A DNA stretch of 64,000 bases. Origin: Leptospira paudalimensis. Its GTDB lineage: Bacteria > Spirochaetota > Leptospiria > Leptospirales > Leptospiraceae. The position numbers were made by a program, and so were the translations under genes. Position 1 is the first letter of the stretch, and each line of letters begins with the position of its first letter. The stretch spans positions 659,231 to 723,230 of the forward strand of contig NZ_JAMQPR010000001.1 in assembly GCF_026151345.1 (NCBI RefSeq), written 5' to 3'. This document shows, piece by piece, positions 43,741 through 51,979 of the stretch. The notes beneath the pieces were generated by a model that was not told the origin of the DNA, ran no database searches, and saw only the letters and a program-made list of their open reading frames with translations.

Positions 43741-45194
43741 TTGATTCCTCCGAGGCAGAGATATTTGGTTACTGTATAATCATCTAGACCGTATTTGGAG
43801 CCTTCTCGTCCCATGCCTGAAAATTTGACTCCCCCAAAAGGGACTTGTTCTGAAGAAATGATCCCTTCGTTAATGCCTACCATTCCATATTCTAACTGTT
43901 CGGCGACTCTAAAAATACGTGCCATGTCTTTCGTGTAAAAATAGGATGCTAGGCCAAAGTCGGTATCATTTGCGAGTTTGATGGCTTCTTCTTCAGTTTG
44001 GAAGGTTTGGATACAAGATACTGGGCCAAAGGTTTCTTCCTTTGTCACCATCATGGATGAGTTCACAGGATACAAAACGGTTGGTTCAAAAAAGTTTCCA
44101 CCTAATTGGTGTGTGTTCCCACCGATCAAAACCTTTGCACCTTTGTTGACTGCATCTTGGATATGGGTTTTCACTTTTTCCACTGCGGCTTCATTGATAA
44201 GGGGGCCTTGGCTGGCACTCGGTTCCATTCCGTTGGCAACAACCAACTCTTTTGTTTTTTCAGCAAGTTTTTTGGAAAAGGTTTCAGCAACAGATGAATG
44301 CACTAAAAATCGATTCACACAAACACAAGTTTGTCCTGTGTTTCTGTACTTGGATAACATAGCACCTTTTACTGCTTCGTCTAAATCTGCATCTTCAAAT
44401 ACGATAAAAGGAGCATTCCCACCTAACTCAAGTGAGAGTTTTTTTAATGTAGCTGCCGATTTTTCCATCAGGTAAATTCCTGTTTTTGTGGATCCAGTAA
44501 AACTAAGTTTGCGAACCTCTTTACTTTCTAAAATCGTTTTGCCGATGAGGATTGGATCTCCAACTAACACATTCCAAACACCTTTTGGGAGTCCTGCTCG
44601 TTCTGCAAGAACTGCCATTGCAAGAGCTGAATAAGGAGTGAGTTCGGAAGGTTTGGATACCACGGTGCATCCTGCTGCAAGCGCAGGAGCCACTTTTCTT
44701 GCAAGCATTGCTGCAGGAAAATTCCAAGGAGTGATAGTTCCAACAACTCCAATGGGTTCTTTGAGTACAAGAATCCTAGTATCTTTTCTGTGAGATGGGA
44801 TTAAATCTCCATAAGCACGTTTTGCTTCTTCACCGAACCATTCAATATAAGAAGCTGCATAGGCAATTTCTCCCCTAGCTTCCGTTAAAGGTTTTCCTTG
44901 TTCTTGTGTCATAATCAGTGCCAAGTCTTCTTGGTGGTCCATCATGAGTTGGAACCATTTGCGAAGGATTCCCGCACGTTCTTTGGCAGGTCTCGATCTC
45001 CAATCCACAAACGCATCTTTGGCTGAACGGATTGCGTTGAGCGTGTCCTTTTCTGTTGCATGCGGGATGTTCCCGATGGTTTCCCCTGTGGCAGGGTTAT
45101 GTACTAAAATTTCTTTTTTATTTTCAGCGGGGCACCAAACCCCACCGATGAAATTTTCCTGGCGAAAAAGGTCTTTATCTTTGATGTATTTCAT
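43737..45194 (-). CDS. gabD: Succinate-semialdehyde dehydrogenase
   Basis: A 485-aa aldehyde dehydrogenase of the GabD type. The catalytic Cys is in NTGQTCVCVNR (about 287) and the Glu in LELGGNAPFIV (about 254). TPWNFPAAM and FTGSTKTG bind the cofactor. MTQEQGKPLTEARGE is a GabD hallmark. It oxidises succinate semialdehyde to succinate, the last step before the TCA cycle. First gene of the minus-strand gabD-gabT-patD run. Confidence 0.93.
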   Translation of the reverse strand: MKYIKDKDLFRQENFIGGVWCPAENKKEILVHNPATGETIGNIPHATEKDTLNAIRSAKDAFVDWRSRPAKERAGILRKWFQLMMDHQEDLALIMTQEQGKPLTEARGEIAYAASYIEWFGEEAKRAYGDLIPSHRKDTRILVLKEPIGVVGTITPWNFPAAMLARKVAPALAAGCTVVSKPSELTPYSALAMAVLAERAGLPKGVWNVLVGDPILIGKTILESKEVRKLSFTGSTKTGIYLMEKSAATLKKLSLELGGNAPFIVFEDADLDEAVKGAMLSKYRNTGQTCVCVNRFLVHSSVAETFSKKLAEKTKELVVANGMEPSASQGPLINEAAVEKVKTHIQDAVNKGAKVLIGGNTHQLGGNFFEPTVLYPVNSSMMVTKEETFGPVSCIQTFQTEEEAIKLANDTDFGLASYFYTKDMARIFRVAEQLEYGMVGINEGIISSEQVPFGGVKFSGMGREGSKYGLDDYTVTKYLCLGGIK

Positions 45195-45267
45195 AGCAAA
45201 CCTACGCTTTCACGAAAAACGTGCCTCATAAAAATTCCTACCTTTTTTTTGAAAACTTCAGAATTGG

Positions 45268-45295
45268 TTGCTTAATTTTGAATTTTTGGTATCTA
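45268..45295 (+). promoter_or_regulatory. Likely promoter of the polyamine importer operon
   Basis: TTGCTT (45268-45273), a 16-base spacer and TATCTA (45290-45295) lie about 40 bases before the importer's first ATG. AGGAG follows at 45317. The 138-base divergent gap must also contain the gabD promoter on the other strand. Confidence 0.45.
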
Positions 45296-45332
45296 ATGCC
45301 TGACATAAGTAAAACCAGGAGCACATAGGTTT

Positions 45333-46502
45333 ATGAAATTCGATTCATACAAACGAGTGGTTTTTTTTACAGCAGTTCTTTCGATCGCTTTTGCGGTAAC
45401 CTGCGGTAAAAAAGAAACAAAGGTTTCAGAAATTGGACAAGGCGAGGGAGAAGTTTCCATCGTTGCTTGGCCAGGTTACATTGAACGTGGTGAAACAGAC
45501 AAAGGATATGACTGGGTCACTGAATTTGAAAAAAATACAGGCTGTAAAGTAAATGTAAAAACTGCCGCTACATCTGATGAGATGGTAGCACTTATGAATG
45601 AAGGTGGATTTGACTTGGTAACTGCTTCAGGTGACGCATCACTTCGATTAGTTGCAGGTGGAAAAGTCCAAGAGATTAACATTGATTTGATTCCAAGTTG
45701 GAAAAACGTAGACTCTCGTTTACAAAATGCTCCTTGGCATACTGTAGATGGTAAACATTTCGGAGTTCCTTACCAATGGGGACCAAACGTACTTATGTAC
45801 AACACAAAAGTTTTTAAAAAAGCTCCAACAAGTTGGAATGTTGTATTTGAAGAACAAGTTTTACCAGATGGAAAATCTAACAAAGGTAGAGTACAAGCAT
45901 TCGATGGTCCAATTTACATCGCTGACGCTGCCCTTTATTTAAAAGTTGCAAAACCAGAACTTGGAATCCAAGATCCTTACGAATTGGATGAAAAACAATA
46001 CACAGCTGTGATTGAGTTATTAAAAAAACAAAGACAACTCGTTCCAAAATACTGGCATGATGCAATGGTTCAAGTTGACGATTTCAAAAAAGAAGGTTTA
46101 GTCGCTTCTTCAACATGGCCATTCCAAGTTAATTTACTTGTGAGTGAAAAACAACCTGTATCATCCATCGTTCCTGTGGAAGGAGCTACTGGTTGGGCAG
46201 ATAGTACAATGTTACACAAAGATTCTAAACACGTAAACTGTGCTTATAAATGGATGGAACATTCTCTTTCTCCAAAAGTACAAGGTGATTTAGCATCTTG
46301 GTTTGGATCTGTTCCTTCCGTTCCTGCTGCTTGTAAAGGGAATGCTTTACTTGGGGACACTGGTTGTGCAGTGAATGGATTCAACAATTTTGAAAAAATC
46401 TCTTTTTGGAGAACTCCAAAAGAAGATTGTTCAGGTGGAAGAAAATGTGTGCCTTATAAAAAATGGGCAGAAGATTATATTTCCATTATTGGAAGTAAAT
46501 AA
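45333..46502 (+). CDS. potD: Polyamine ABC transporter substrate-binding lipoprotein
   Basis: A 389-aa lipoprotein. The signal peptide ends FAVTC, a spirochaetal lipobox, with Cys24 as the probable lipid anchor. The mature part is a family 1-type binding protein related to PotD/PotF/YdcS (EGEVSIVAWPGYIERG, FGVPYQWGPNVLMYN, TSWNVVFEE, KWMEHSLSPKVQGD). Substrate should be putrescine or spermidine, supported by the divergent putrescine/GABA genes. AGGAG lies 11 bases before the ATG. First gene of the importer operon. Confidence 0.9.
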   Translation: MKFDSYKRVVFFTAVLSIAFAVTCGKKETKVSEIGQGEGEVSIVAWPGYIERGETDKGYDWVTEFEKNTGCKVNVKTAATSDEMVALMNEGGFDLVTASGDASLRLVAGGKVQEINIDLIPSWKNVDSRLQNAPWHTVDGKHFGVPYQWGPNVLMYNTKVFKKAPTSWNVVFEEQVLPDGKSNKGRVQAFDGPIYIADAALYLKVAKPELGIQDPYELDEKQYTAVIELLKKQRQLVPKYWHDAMVQVDDFKKEGLVASSTWPFQVNLLVSEKQPVSSIVPVEGATGWADSTMLHKDSKHVNCAYKWMEHSLSPKVQGDLASWFGSVPSVPAACKGNALLGDTGCAVNGFNNFEKISFWRTPKEDCSGGRKCVPYKKWAEDYISIIGSK

Positions 46503-46537
46503 AATCCTAACATCATAAGAGTTCTAAAGGAGATAGA

Positions 46538-47563
46538 ATGGACCAAGTTTACGATGTTGAGTTTCAAAATGTAACCAGGAAATTCGACCAATTCATAGCG
46601 GTAGATGATGTCTCCTTTGGGATTAAAAAAGGTGAGTTTTTTTCGATGTTAGGTCCTTCTGGGTCTGGTAAAACTACCTGCCTCCGAATGGTGGCGGGTT
46701 TTCAAGATACTAGTTCAGGAAGGGTTCTTTTGGAAGGAGTTGATGTCACGGGCATCCCTCCTTACAAAAGAAATGTCAATACAGTCTTCCAAGATTATGC
46801 TTTGTTCCCACATATGTCTGTTGCGGAAAATGTGGGCTATGGTTTAAAAATTAAAAAACTTCCAAGTGCCGAGATTTCAAAACGTGTTTCTGAAATGCTT
46901 GCGATGGTTCGCCTTCCCGATGTGGGAAATCGAAAACCATCGGAATTATCGGGAGGTCAAAGGCAAAGGATTGCACTGGCAAGGGCACTCATCAATCGTC
47001 CAGGTGTACTGTTGTTAGATGAACCATTGGGTGCACTTGATCTAAAACTGCGGGAAGAAATGCAGTTGGAGCTTAAAGCCATTCAAAAAGAAGTTGGGAT
47101 CACGTTTATTTTTGTGACCCACGACCAAGAAGAAGCACTTTCGATGTCAGATCGAATCGCTGTCTTTAATAAAGGTAAGGTGGAACAAATTGCAACGCCA
47201 GAAGAGTTGTACAATCGCCCAAAAACAGAATTTGTAGCCAACTTTGTGGGAACTTCCAATATTTTATCTGTTGAGGAAACAAAACGACTCACAGGCCATA
47301 ATGGTAAGATGATGATCCGCCCGGAACGAGTCCATGTTTTTGCAAATGCAAAAGAGGACAACCATTCATCTGGATATAGAACATTCAAAGCAATTTTAAA
47401 AAGCCAAGTATACTCAGGTGCAACATCTAAAATGCATTTTGAAACTCCTAGTGGATCTCGGATCATTGCCTCCACACAAAACTTAAAAATTTCTGCAGAC
47501 CATATCGCAGTTGGTTCAGAAGTTTTAGTGGGTTGGAAAGATTCCGACATGCATTTGTTATAA
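46538..47563 (+). CDS. potA: Polyamine ABC transporter ATP-binding protein
   Basis: A 341-aa ABC ATPase. Walker A GPSGSGKTT (about 38-46), Q-loop VFQDYALFPHMSV, signature LSGGQRQRIALARAL, Walker B LLLDEPLGALD and the switch His (FVTHDQEEA) are all present. The C-terminal TOBE domain (about 260-341) is typical of PotA and related importers. AAAGGAGAT precedes the ATG. It powers the two permeases encoded next. Confidence 0.95.
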   Translation: MDQVYDVEFQNVTRKFDQFIAVDDVSFGIKKGEFFSMLGPSGSGKTTCLRMVAGFQDTSSGRVLLEGVDVTGIPPYKRNVNTVFQDYALFPHMSVAENVGYGLKIKKLPSAEISKRVSEMLAMVRLPDVGNRKPSELSGGQRQRIALARALINRPGVLLLDEPLGALDLKLREEMQLELKAIQKEVGITFIFVTHDQEEALSMSDRIAVFNKGKVEQIATPEELYNRPKTEFVANFVGTSNILSVEETKRLTGHNGKMMIRPERVHVFANAKEDNHSSGYRTFKAILKSQVYSGATSKMHFETPSGSRIIASTQNLKISADHIAVGSEVLVGWKDSDMHLL

Positions 47564-47570
47564 GGAAATC

Positions 47571-48491
47571 ATGATGACGAATGTTATGGATAGATTCATC
47601 ACGTTTTTATTTTACAGAAAAAGTTTGGCACTTTTTTTATTGTTATCACCTCTGCTTGTTTGGCTTGGTGTAGTTTATTTAGGTTCTTTGTTTACTCTTC
47701 TCATCCAAAGTTTTTTCTCTATTGATTCCTTTTCGGGTGTCATCAAACGAGAATTCACATTTGAATCCTATTATGATTTATTCCGGCAGAGTACCAATTG
47801 GGATATTATCATTCGTACAACAACGATGGCTTTCACAGTGACAGTTGTGAGTGCGATCATTGCGTTTCCAATTGCTTATTATATGGCAATGAATGCTGGA
47901 CCCAAACTAAAACCAATTTTGTATTTGGGTGTTATGTTGCCTTTATGGTCTAGTTACCTTGTAAAAGTGTATTCCTGGAAACTCATTATGGCCAAAGAAG
48001 GAATCCTTACCTGGTGTTTGGACCAGCTGGGGTTATTACACTTGTTAGATGTTATACTTTCCATCCCTGTCATTGGTGGCACTTCTTTATCTTTTTCCTA
48101 CATCGGTATGTTTTTGGTATTCGTTTACATATGGTTACCTTACATGATTTTACCCATCCAGGCATCTTTAGAAAGAATTCCAAAAACACTTTTAGAAGCT
48201 TCCTCTGATTTGGGAGGAGGGCCCGCACAAACCTTTCGCAAAGTCATTTTACCTTTGGCGTTTCCTGGTGTCGTAGCTGGTTCTATTTTTACATTTTCAT
48301 TAACACTCGGTGATTACATCATTCCTACAATCATAGGGAATTCGAGTTATTTTATTGGGATGGCTGTGTACACCCACCAAGGAACTGCGGGGAACATTCC
48401 ACTTGCTGCTGCATTTTCTGTCGTTCCCATCGTGATTATGATGGTGTATTTAACAATCGCTAAACGATTAGGAGCATTTGATGCGCTCTAA
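47571..48491 (+). CDS. potB: Polyamine ABC transporter permease (PotB-like)
   Basis: A 306-aa permease with six expected helices. The EAA loop, where the ATPase docks, is LLEASSDLGGGPAQTFRKVILPLAFPGV (about 200-227). The N-terminal extension and FAFTLTVVSAIIAFPIAYYMA-like helix match PotB/YdcU. It pairs with the next permease. AAGGAA precedes the ATG at 47571; an ATG one codon later is equally possible. Confidence 0.92.
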   Translation: MMTNVMDRFITFLFYRKSLALFLLLSPLLVWLGVVYLGSLFTLLIQSFFSIDSFSGVIKREFTFESYYDLFRQSTNWDIIIRTTTMAFTVTVVSAIIAFPIAYYMAMNAGPKLKPILYLGVMLPLWSSYLVKVYSWKLIMAKEGILTWCLDQLGLLHLLDVILSIPVIGGTSLSFSYIGMFLVFVYIWLPYMILPIQASLERIPKTLLEASSDLGGGPAQTFRKVILPLAFPGVVAGSIFTFSLTLGDYIIPTIIGNSSYFIGMAVYTHQGTAGNIPLAAAFSVVPIVIMMVYLTIAKRLGAFDAL

Positions 48492-49284
48492 ATGGAACTT
48501 AGGATCTATTGGATTAAAAACGGCAACTATCTTCGGTTTTTTATTCATCCATATACCCATACTCATCATCATCATGTATGCATTTTCGACAGATGAAAAA
48601 ACGTTTCAATTCCCTCTACCGGGATTCACTACGAAGTGGTTTGGAGTCGCATGGGAACGAAATGATATCTGGGAAGCGATTATACTCTCTTCCCAAGTTG
48701 CATTCATTTCTACATTCATTGCAATCCTATTAGGAACACTGGCAAGCCTTGCCGTGTACCGAAGCCAATTTTTTGGAAAAGAAATCATTTCCTTTCTTGT
48801 GATTTTACCCATTGCTCTCCCAGGCATTGTCACAGGGATTTCCCTTCGGTCTGCTATGTCTCTCTTTGGAATTCCGTTTAGCACTTGGACCATTGTCATT
48901 GCACATGCTACCTTTTGTATCGTGACTGTTTATAATAATGTTCTGGCAAGATTACGAAGGAGTTCTCATTCCATGGTGGAAGCATCAATGGATTTAGGTG
49001 CAAACCCATGGCAAACATTTCGTTTTGTGATACTACCAAATATTGCAACTGCATTACTTGCAGGAGGAATGTTATCCTTTGCTTTGTCATTTGATGAAGT
49101 GATTGTAACAACGTTTACAGCTGGTCAACAATCAACCGTGCCTATCTGGATGTTAACAGAGTTTATTCGTCCAAGGCAAAGGCCAGTAACCAATGTGGTA
49201 GCTGTTTTTGTGATTTTAGTCACAACCATTCCAATCCTTGTCGCTTATTATCTCACAAAAGAAGATGATGGTCGCAAAAAATAA
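48481..49284 (+). CDS. potC: Polyamine ABC transporter permease (PotC-like)
   Basis: A 267-aa permease with six helices and the EAA loop VEASMDLGANPWQTFRFVILPNI (about 165-187). LPGIVTGISLRSAM and FSLSFDEVIVT-like segments are typical of PotC/YdcV. The ATG at 48481 has AGGAG six bases upstream and lies within the end of potB, so translation is coupled. Last gene of the importer operon; a weak hairpin follows. Confidence 0.92.
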   Translation: MRSKWNLGSIGLKTATIFGFLFIHIPILIIIMYAFSTDEKTFQFPLPGFTTKWFGVAWERNDIWEAIILSSQVAFISTFIAILLGTLASLAVYRSQFFGKEIISFLVILPIALPGIVTGISLRSAMSLFGIPFSTWTIVIAHATFCIVTVYNNVLARLRRSSHSMVEASMDLGANPWQTFRFVILPNIATALLAGGMLSFALSFDEVIVTTFTAGQQSTVPIWMLTEFIRPRQRPVTNVVAVFVILVTTIPILVAYYLTKEDDGRKK

Positions 49285-49287
49285 ATT

Positions 49288-49308
49288 CCATCCTTTTGTA
49301 GTGGATGG
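49288..49308 (+). terminator. Weak hairpin after potC
   Basis: CCATCC (49288-49293) and GGATGG (49303-49308) can pair around a nine-base loop just after the importer operon. There is no following T-run, so termination here is uncertain. Confidence 0.25.
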
Positions 49309-49356
49309 TCAATACGATATGATTTTCAGTTTCTAACGAAACCTCATCTACCAATA

Positions 49357-49368
49357 TGATAATTATCA
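49357..49368. promoter_or_regulatory. Palindrome upstream of uspA (FNR/Crp- or Fur-like)
   Basis: TGATAATTATCA is a perfect 12-bp palindrome 47 bases before the uspA ATG. With flanks it reads ATGATAATTATCAA, one base off the FNR consensus TTGATNNNNATCAA. It also resembles a shortened Fur box. A Crp/FNR-type regulator fits a universal stress gene best. Confidence 0.45.
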
Positions 49369-49415
49369 AAGGAAATTCACTTTCTTATCTTCCAGGATCG
49401 TGTTAGGATTAGCGT

Positions 49416-49847
49416 ATGGAAAAATTAATACAAAAACTGATCATCCCCATTGATGGTTCACCAAGTTCGGCAAAGGCCTTGGAATTTGGATTGGCATTAG
49501 CCAAGGCAAGTAATGCAATTTGTTATGTTGTAGAAGTGATAGAGGACTTTGGACCACTCCCTGGGTATTATGATGCAGCTCCTCCTGGAAAGGATCGAGT
49601 CAAATGGATCTCGGAACAACGATTTGAAAAAATCCATCCGATCTTAGAGGAGACAACCGTAAAATGGAATCGTGTGGTATTGGAAGGATACCCTGCTGAA
49701 GAAATTTGTAAACTAGCGGAAAAAGAAAAAGTCGATTTGATTGTGATTGGAAGTCGTGGCCATGGAATTTTAGGCAGATTCATCATGGGAAGTGTCTCCG
49801 ATAGAGTTGTACATTATGCACCATGTTCTGTAACTGTCGTTAGGTGA
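49416..49847 (+). CDS. Universal stress protein UspA family
   Basis: A 143-aa single Usp domain. It opens [23 protein letters not shown] (about 6-28) and closes with the ATP-binding signature [23 protein letters not shown] in part, then CSVTVVR. The Gx2Gx9G pattern indicates the ATP-binding subclass. Such proteins help survival under stress or low oxygen. It stands alone, with AGGAT before the ATG and a palindrome upstream. Confidence 0.93.
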   Translation: MEKLIQKLIIPIDGSPSSAKALEFGLALAKASNAICYVVEVIEDFGPLPGYYDAAPPGKDRVKWISEQRFEKIHPILEETTVKWNRVVLEGYPAEEICKLAEKEKVDLIVIGSRGHGILGRFIMGSVSDRVVHYAPCSVTVVR

Positions 49848-49905
49848 ATTTACCATAATTTTGACAAATCAATGTTAAATTACTTGCCTTGAAAGGTATC
49901 CCATT

Positions 49906-49937
49906 GGAATCTACGGGTTAATCCTAAAGTAGATTCC
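49906..49937 (+). promoter_or_regulatory. Leader hairpin before the PilZ gene
   Basis: GGAATCTAC (49906-49914) and GTAGATTCC (49929-49937) are perfect 9-bp inverted arms around a 14-base loop. The structure ends 12 bases before the ATG at 49950, so in RNA it would sit at the ribosome site. No T-run follows, which argues against a terminator. Confidence 0.45.
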
Positions 49938-49949
49938 TGGTTGATACAA

Positions 49950-51209
49950 ATGAAGGTTCCCGAAAAAGAAGAGCTCCCCACTGTTTTAGCTCTCGATAAA
50001 CGTTACACACGCACTTATTTCCAAGAAGATAGTTTTGTTTCCAATATAAGAAGGGCTCTGCCTCGGATGATTTTGGCAGACCTCATGGAAAGTGATGTTT
50101 TACCAAAACTGAACGAAGAAGAAAAGGAATTTCTTTTATTCTATTATATTAAAAGAACTGATGCGTCGGGGAGTTATTATCAATTAAAAACAATTCCTTC
50201 TCGGATACGTAAAGAATCAGCAGATCGTATACTAAATGAAGCGAATATAGATGATTCTGGTAGAGAATTCTTAAGCCAATTTTATAATTTTGATACTGAA
50301 ATCGAACAATATGTACTCAATGACCAAGTGACAGAAGCTGATGAGATTAAAATTTTACAACTTGTCAAACGTAGAGATTATTATGTAGGCAATGTAGAAA
50401 AATCGATGATCTCTGCAATCTTTGAAAGATTCCCTGAGATTCCAAAACGGGACACTTTTTTTGCAAATTTGTATGTCCCTCCAACTCATAAATACTATTC
50501 TCCTCCCAATTTAAAACACATTTCAGGTATGCAAATTGTGGAAGCGGCAAGGCAATTGGGAATTGCATGTAATCACATGTTTGGGAAAGTCCCTTTTGAA
50601 GATGTCACCTTCTTATTGTTATATTTAAATTCTGAATTTTTGCAATATGCAAAAATGAATATGCCCATTAAACTTAGGGTCAAAGCAAAAGAAGTTAAAT
50701 ACAGTAAATCCGGATATTGGAACTACTCAAAACTCGCCATTACTGCCTACCAAGAGAACCAAGAAATTACGAAAATTGAAATGGCCGCGAGTATTTTGCC
50801 TTTAAAGGTATACAAACGCTTAAAAAGCACGCAGGAAGAAGTGTATGAAATTGATCCAAGGTTTCGGATTTTGGATCGTTTTAAGAACAATATTTCCATT
50901 CGAGAAAATGGAAGGAATATTGTCTCAACAATCGAAAATATATCAAATTCTGGATTTATGGTGCGCTGCTCAGGAATCCATCCGGGAACATTGTCCACTG
51001 AGCAACAACTAGAATTTTTTATGCATTTTGATATTGTTGGTTTCGTACACGGAACTTGTATTTTATTATGGGTAAAAGAAGACGATAATAATGAAGATAT
51101 GTTTTTTGCTGGATTTCGTTTTGAAGAAATATCTGATCTAGACAGGGCAAATGTAAAGGAAGCAATCAATCGGTATGGAAGATTGATAGAAGATAGGGAA
51201 ATCCAATGA
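49950..51209 (+). CDS. PilZ-domain protein
   Basis: A 419-aa cytoplasmic protein. The first 290 residues are helical and not recognised. The C-terminal about 110 residues fit a PilZ domain, which often binds cyclic di-GMP: SIRENGRNIVSTIENISNSGFMV (in part, about 307-330) carries the RxxxR-like and NxSxxG elements, and FFAGFRFEEISDLDRANVKEAI ends it. The ATG at 49950 is preferred over a TTG at 49941. A hairpin lies in the leader. It overlaps the next gene as ATGA and heads a long plus-strand run. Confidence 0.75.
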   Translation: MKVPEKEELPTVLALDKRYTRTYFQEDSFVSNIRRALPRMILADLMESDVLPKLNEEEKEFLLFYYIKRTDASGSYYQLKTIPSRIRKESADRILNEANIDDSGREFLSQFYNFDTEIEQYVLNDQVTEADEIKILQLVKRRDYYVGNVEKSMISAIFERFPEIPKRDTFFANLYVPPTHKYYSPPNLKHISGMQIVEAARQLGIACNHMFGKVPFEDVTFLLLYLNSEFLQYAKMNMPIKLRVKAKEVKYSKSGYWNYSKLAITAYQENQEITKIEMAASILPLKVYKRLKSTQEEVYEIDPRFRILDRFKNNISIRENGRNIVSTIENISNSGFMVRCSGIHPGTLSTEQQLEFFMHFDIVGFVHGTCILLWVKEDDNNEDMFFAGFRFEEISDLDRANVKEAINRYGRLIEDREIQ

Positions 51210-51970
51210 AAAAGAAAAAAGTAGCCTTAGTCACTGGTGGAACTTCCGGATTAGGTAGAGCGATTGTGTTAGAATATGCAAACGCTGGTTATGTGGTTGG
51301 TTTTTGTGGTCGTAGGAAACAGGAAGGGGAAGATACTCTCGCTTTACTTGCAAAACAAGGCGGTGAAGGTATATTTTTCAAATGTGATGTCACACAATCG
51401 GAAGCAGTTCGTAATTTTGTAGAAACCATTGTAGATAAATATGGCCAAATAGATGTAGCAGTTAATAATGCTGGGATTTCAGGAGTCCTTAAAACGACAG
51501 CTGATTATCCATTAGATATTTTTGATTCTGTAATGGATGTAAATCTAAAAGGTACTTTTTTATCAATGCAGTTTGAATTAAAGCAATTTATCAAACAAAC
51601 AAACGGTGGTGTGATCATCAATGTTTCGTCTGCATTAGGTTTACGTGGAAAAGAAAAAGCAGGCCCTTATTCAATGTCAAAACATGGAATCATAGGACTG
51701 ACTAAATCTGCTGCTTTAGAGTATGGTGCACAAGGGATTCGAGTCATTGCACTTTGTCCGGGAGGAATACAAACTGAAATGGACGATGTATTTTATGCAA
51801 ATGTACCAAATCCAGAAGAAGTTAAAAAAGAAAGAATGAAATCTTATGCCTTAGGTCGGATGGCAACTCCTGAAGAAGTAGCCAAAACTTGTGTATGGTT
51901 GTCTGGTGATGGAGCTGCTTTTATCACTGGTGCTGTCATCCCAGTGGATGGCGGAAAAACGGCTAGATAA
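51206..51970 (+). CDS. Short-chain dehydrogenase/reductase
   Basis: A 254-aa classical SDR. The NAD(P)-binding TGGTSGLG (about 10-17), NNAGISG (about 88), the Ser of NVSSAL (about 140) and YSMSKHG (Tyr and Lys of the active site, about 154-158) are all present. The C-terminal PVDGGKTAR is typical. It should oxidise or reduce a small alcohol or ketone; the substrate is unknown. ATGA overlap with the PilZ gene. Confidence 0.92.
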   Translation: MKKKKVALVTGGTSGLGRAIVLEYANAGYVVGFCGRRKQEGEDTLALLAKQGGEGIFFKCDVTQSEAVRNFVETIVDKYGQIDVAVNNAGISGVLKTTADYPLDIFDSVMDVNLKGTFLSMQFELKQFIKQTNGGVIINVSSALGLRGKEKAGPYSMSKHGIIGLTKSAALEYGAQGIRVIALCPGGIQTEMDDVFYANVPNPEEVKKERMKSYALGRMATPEEVAKTCVWLSGDGAAFITGAVIPVDGGKTAR

Positions 51971-51979
51971 GGATTCTAT

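Noticed and set aside
45211..45223. CACG-AAAAA-CGTG inverted repeat upstream of gabD
   Set aside because: Arms of only four bases; expected often by chance.
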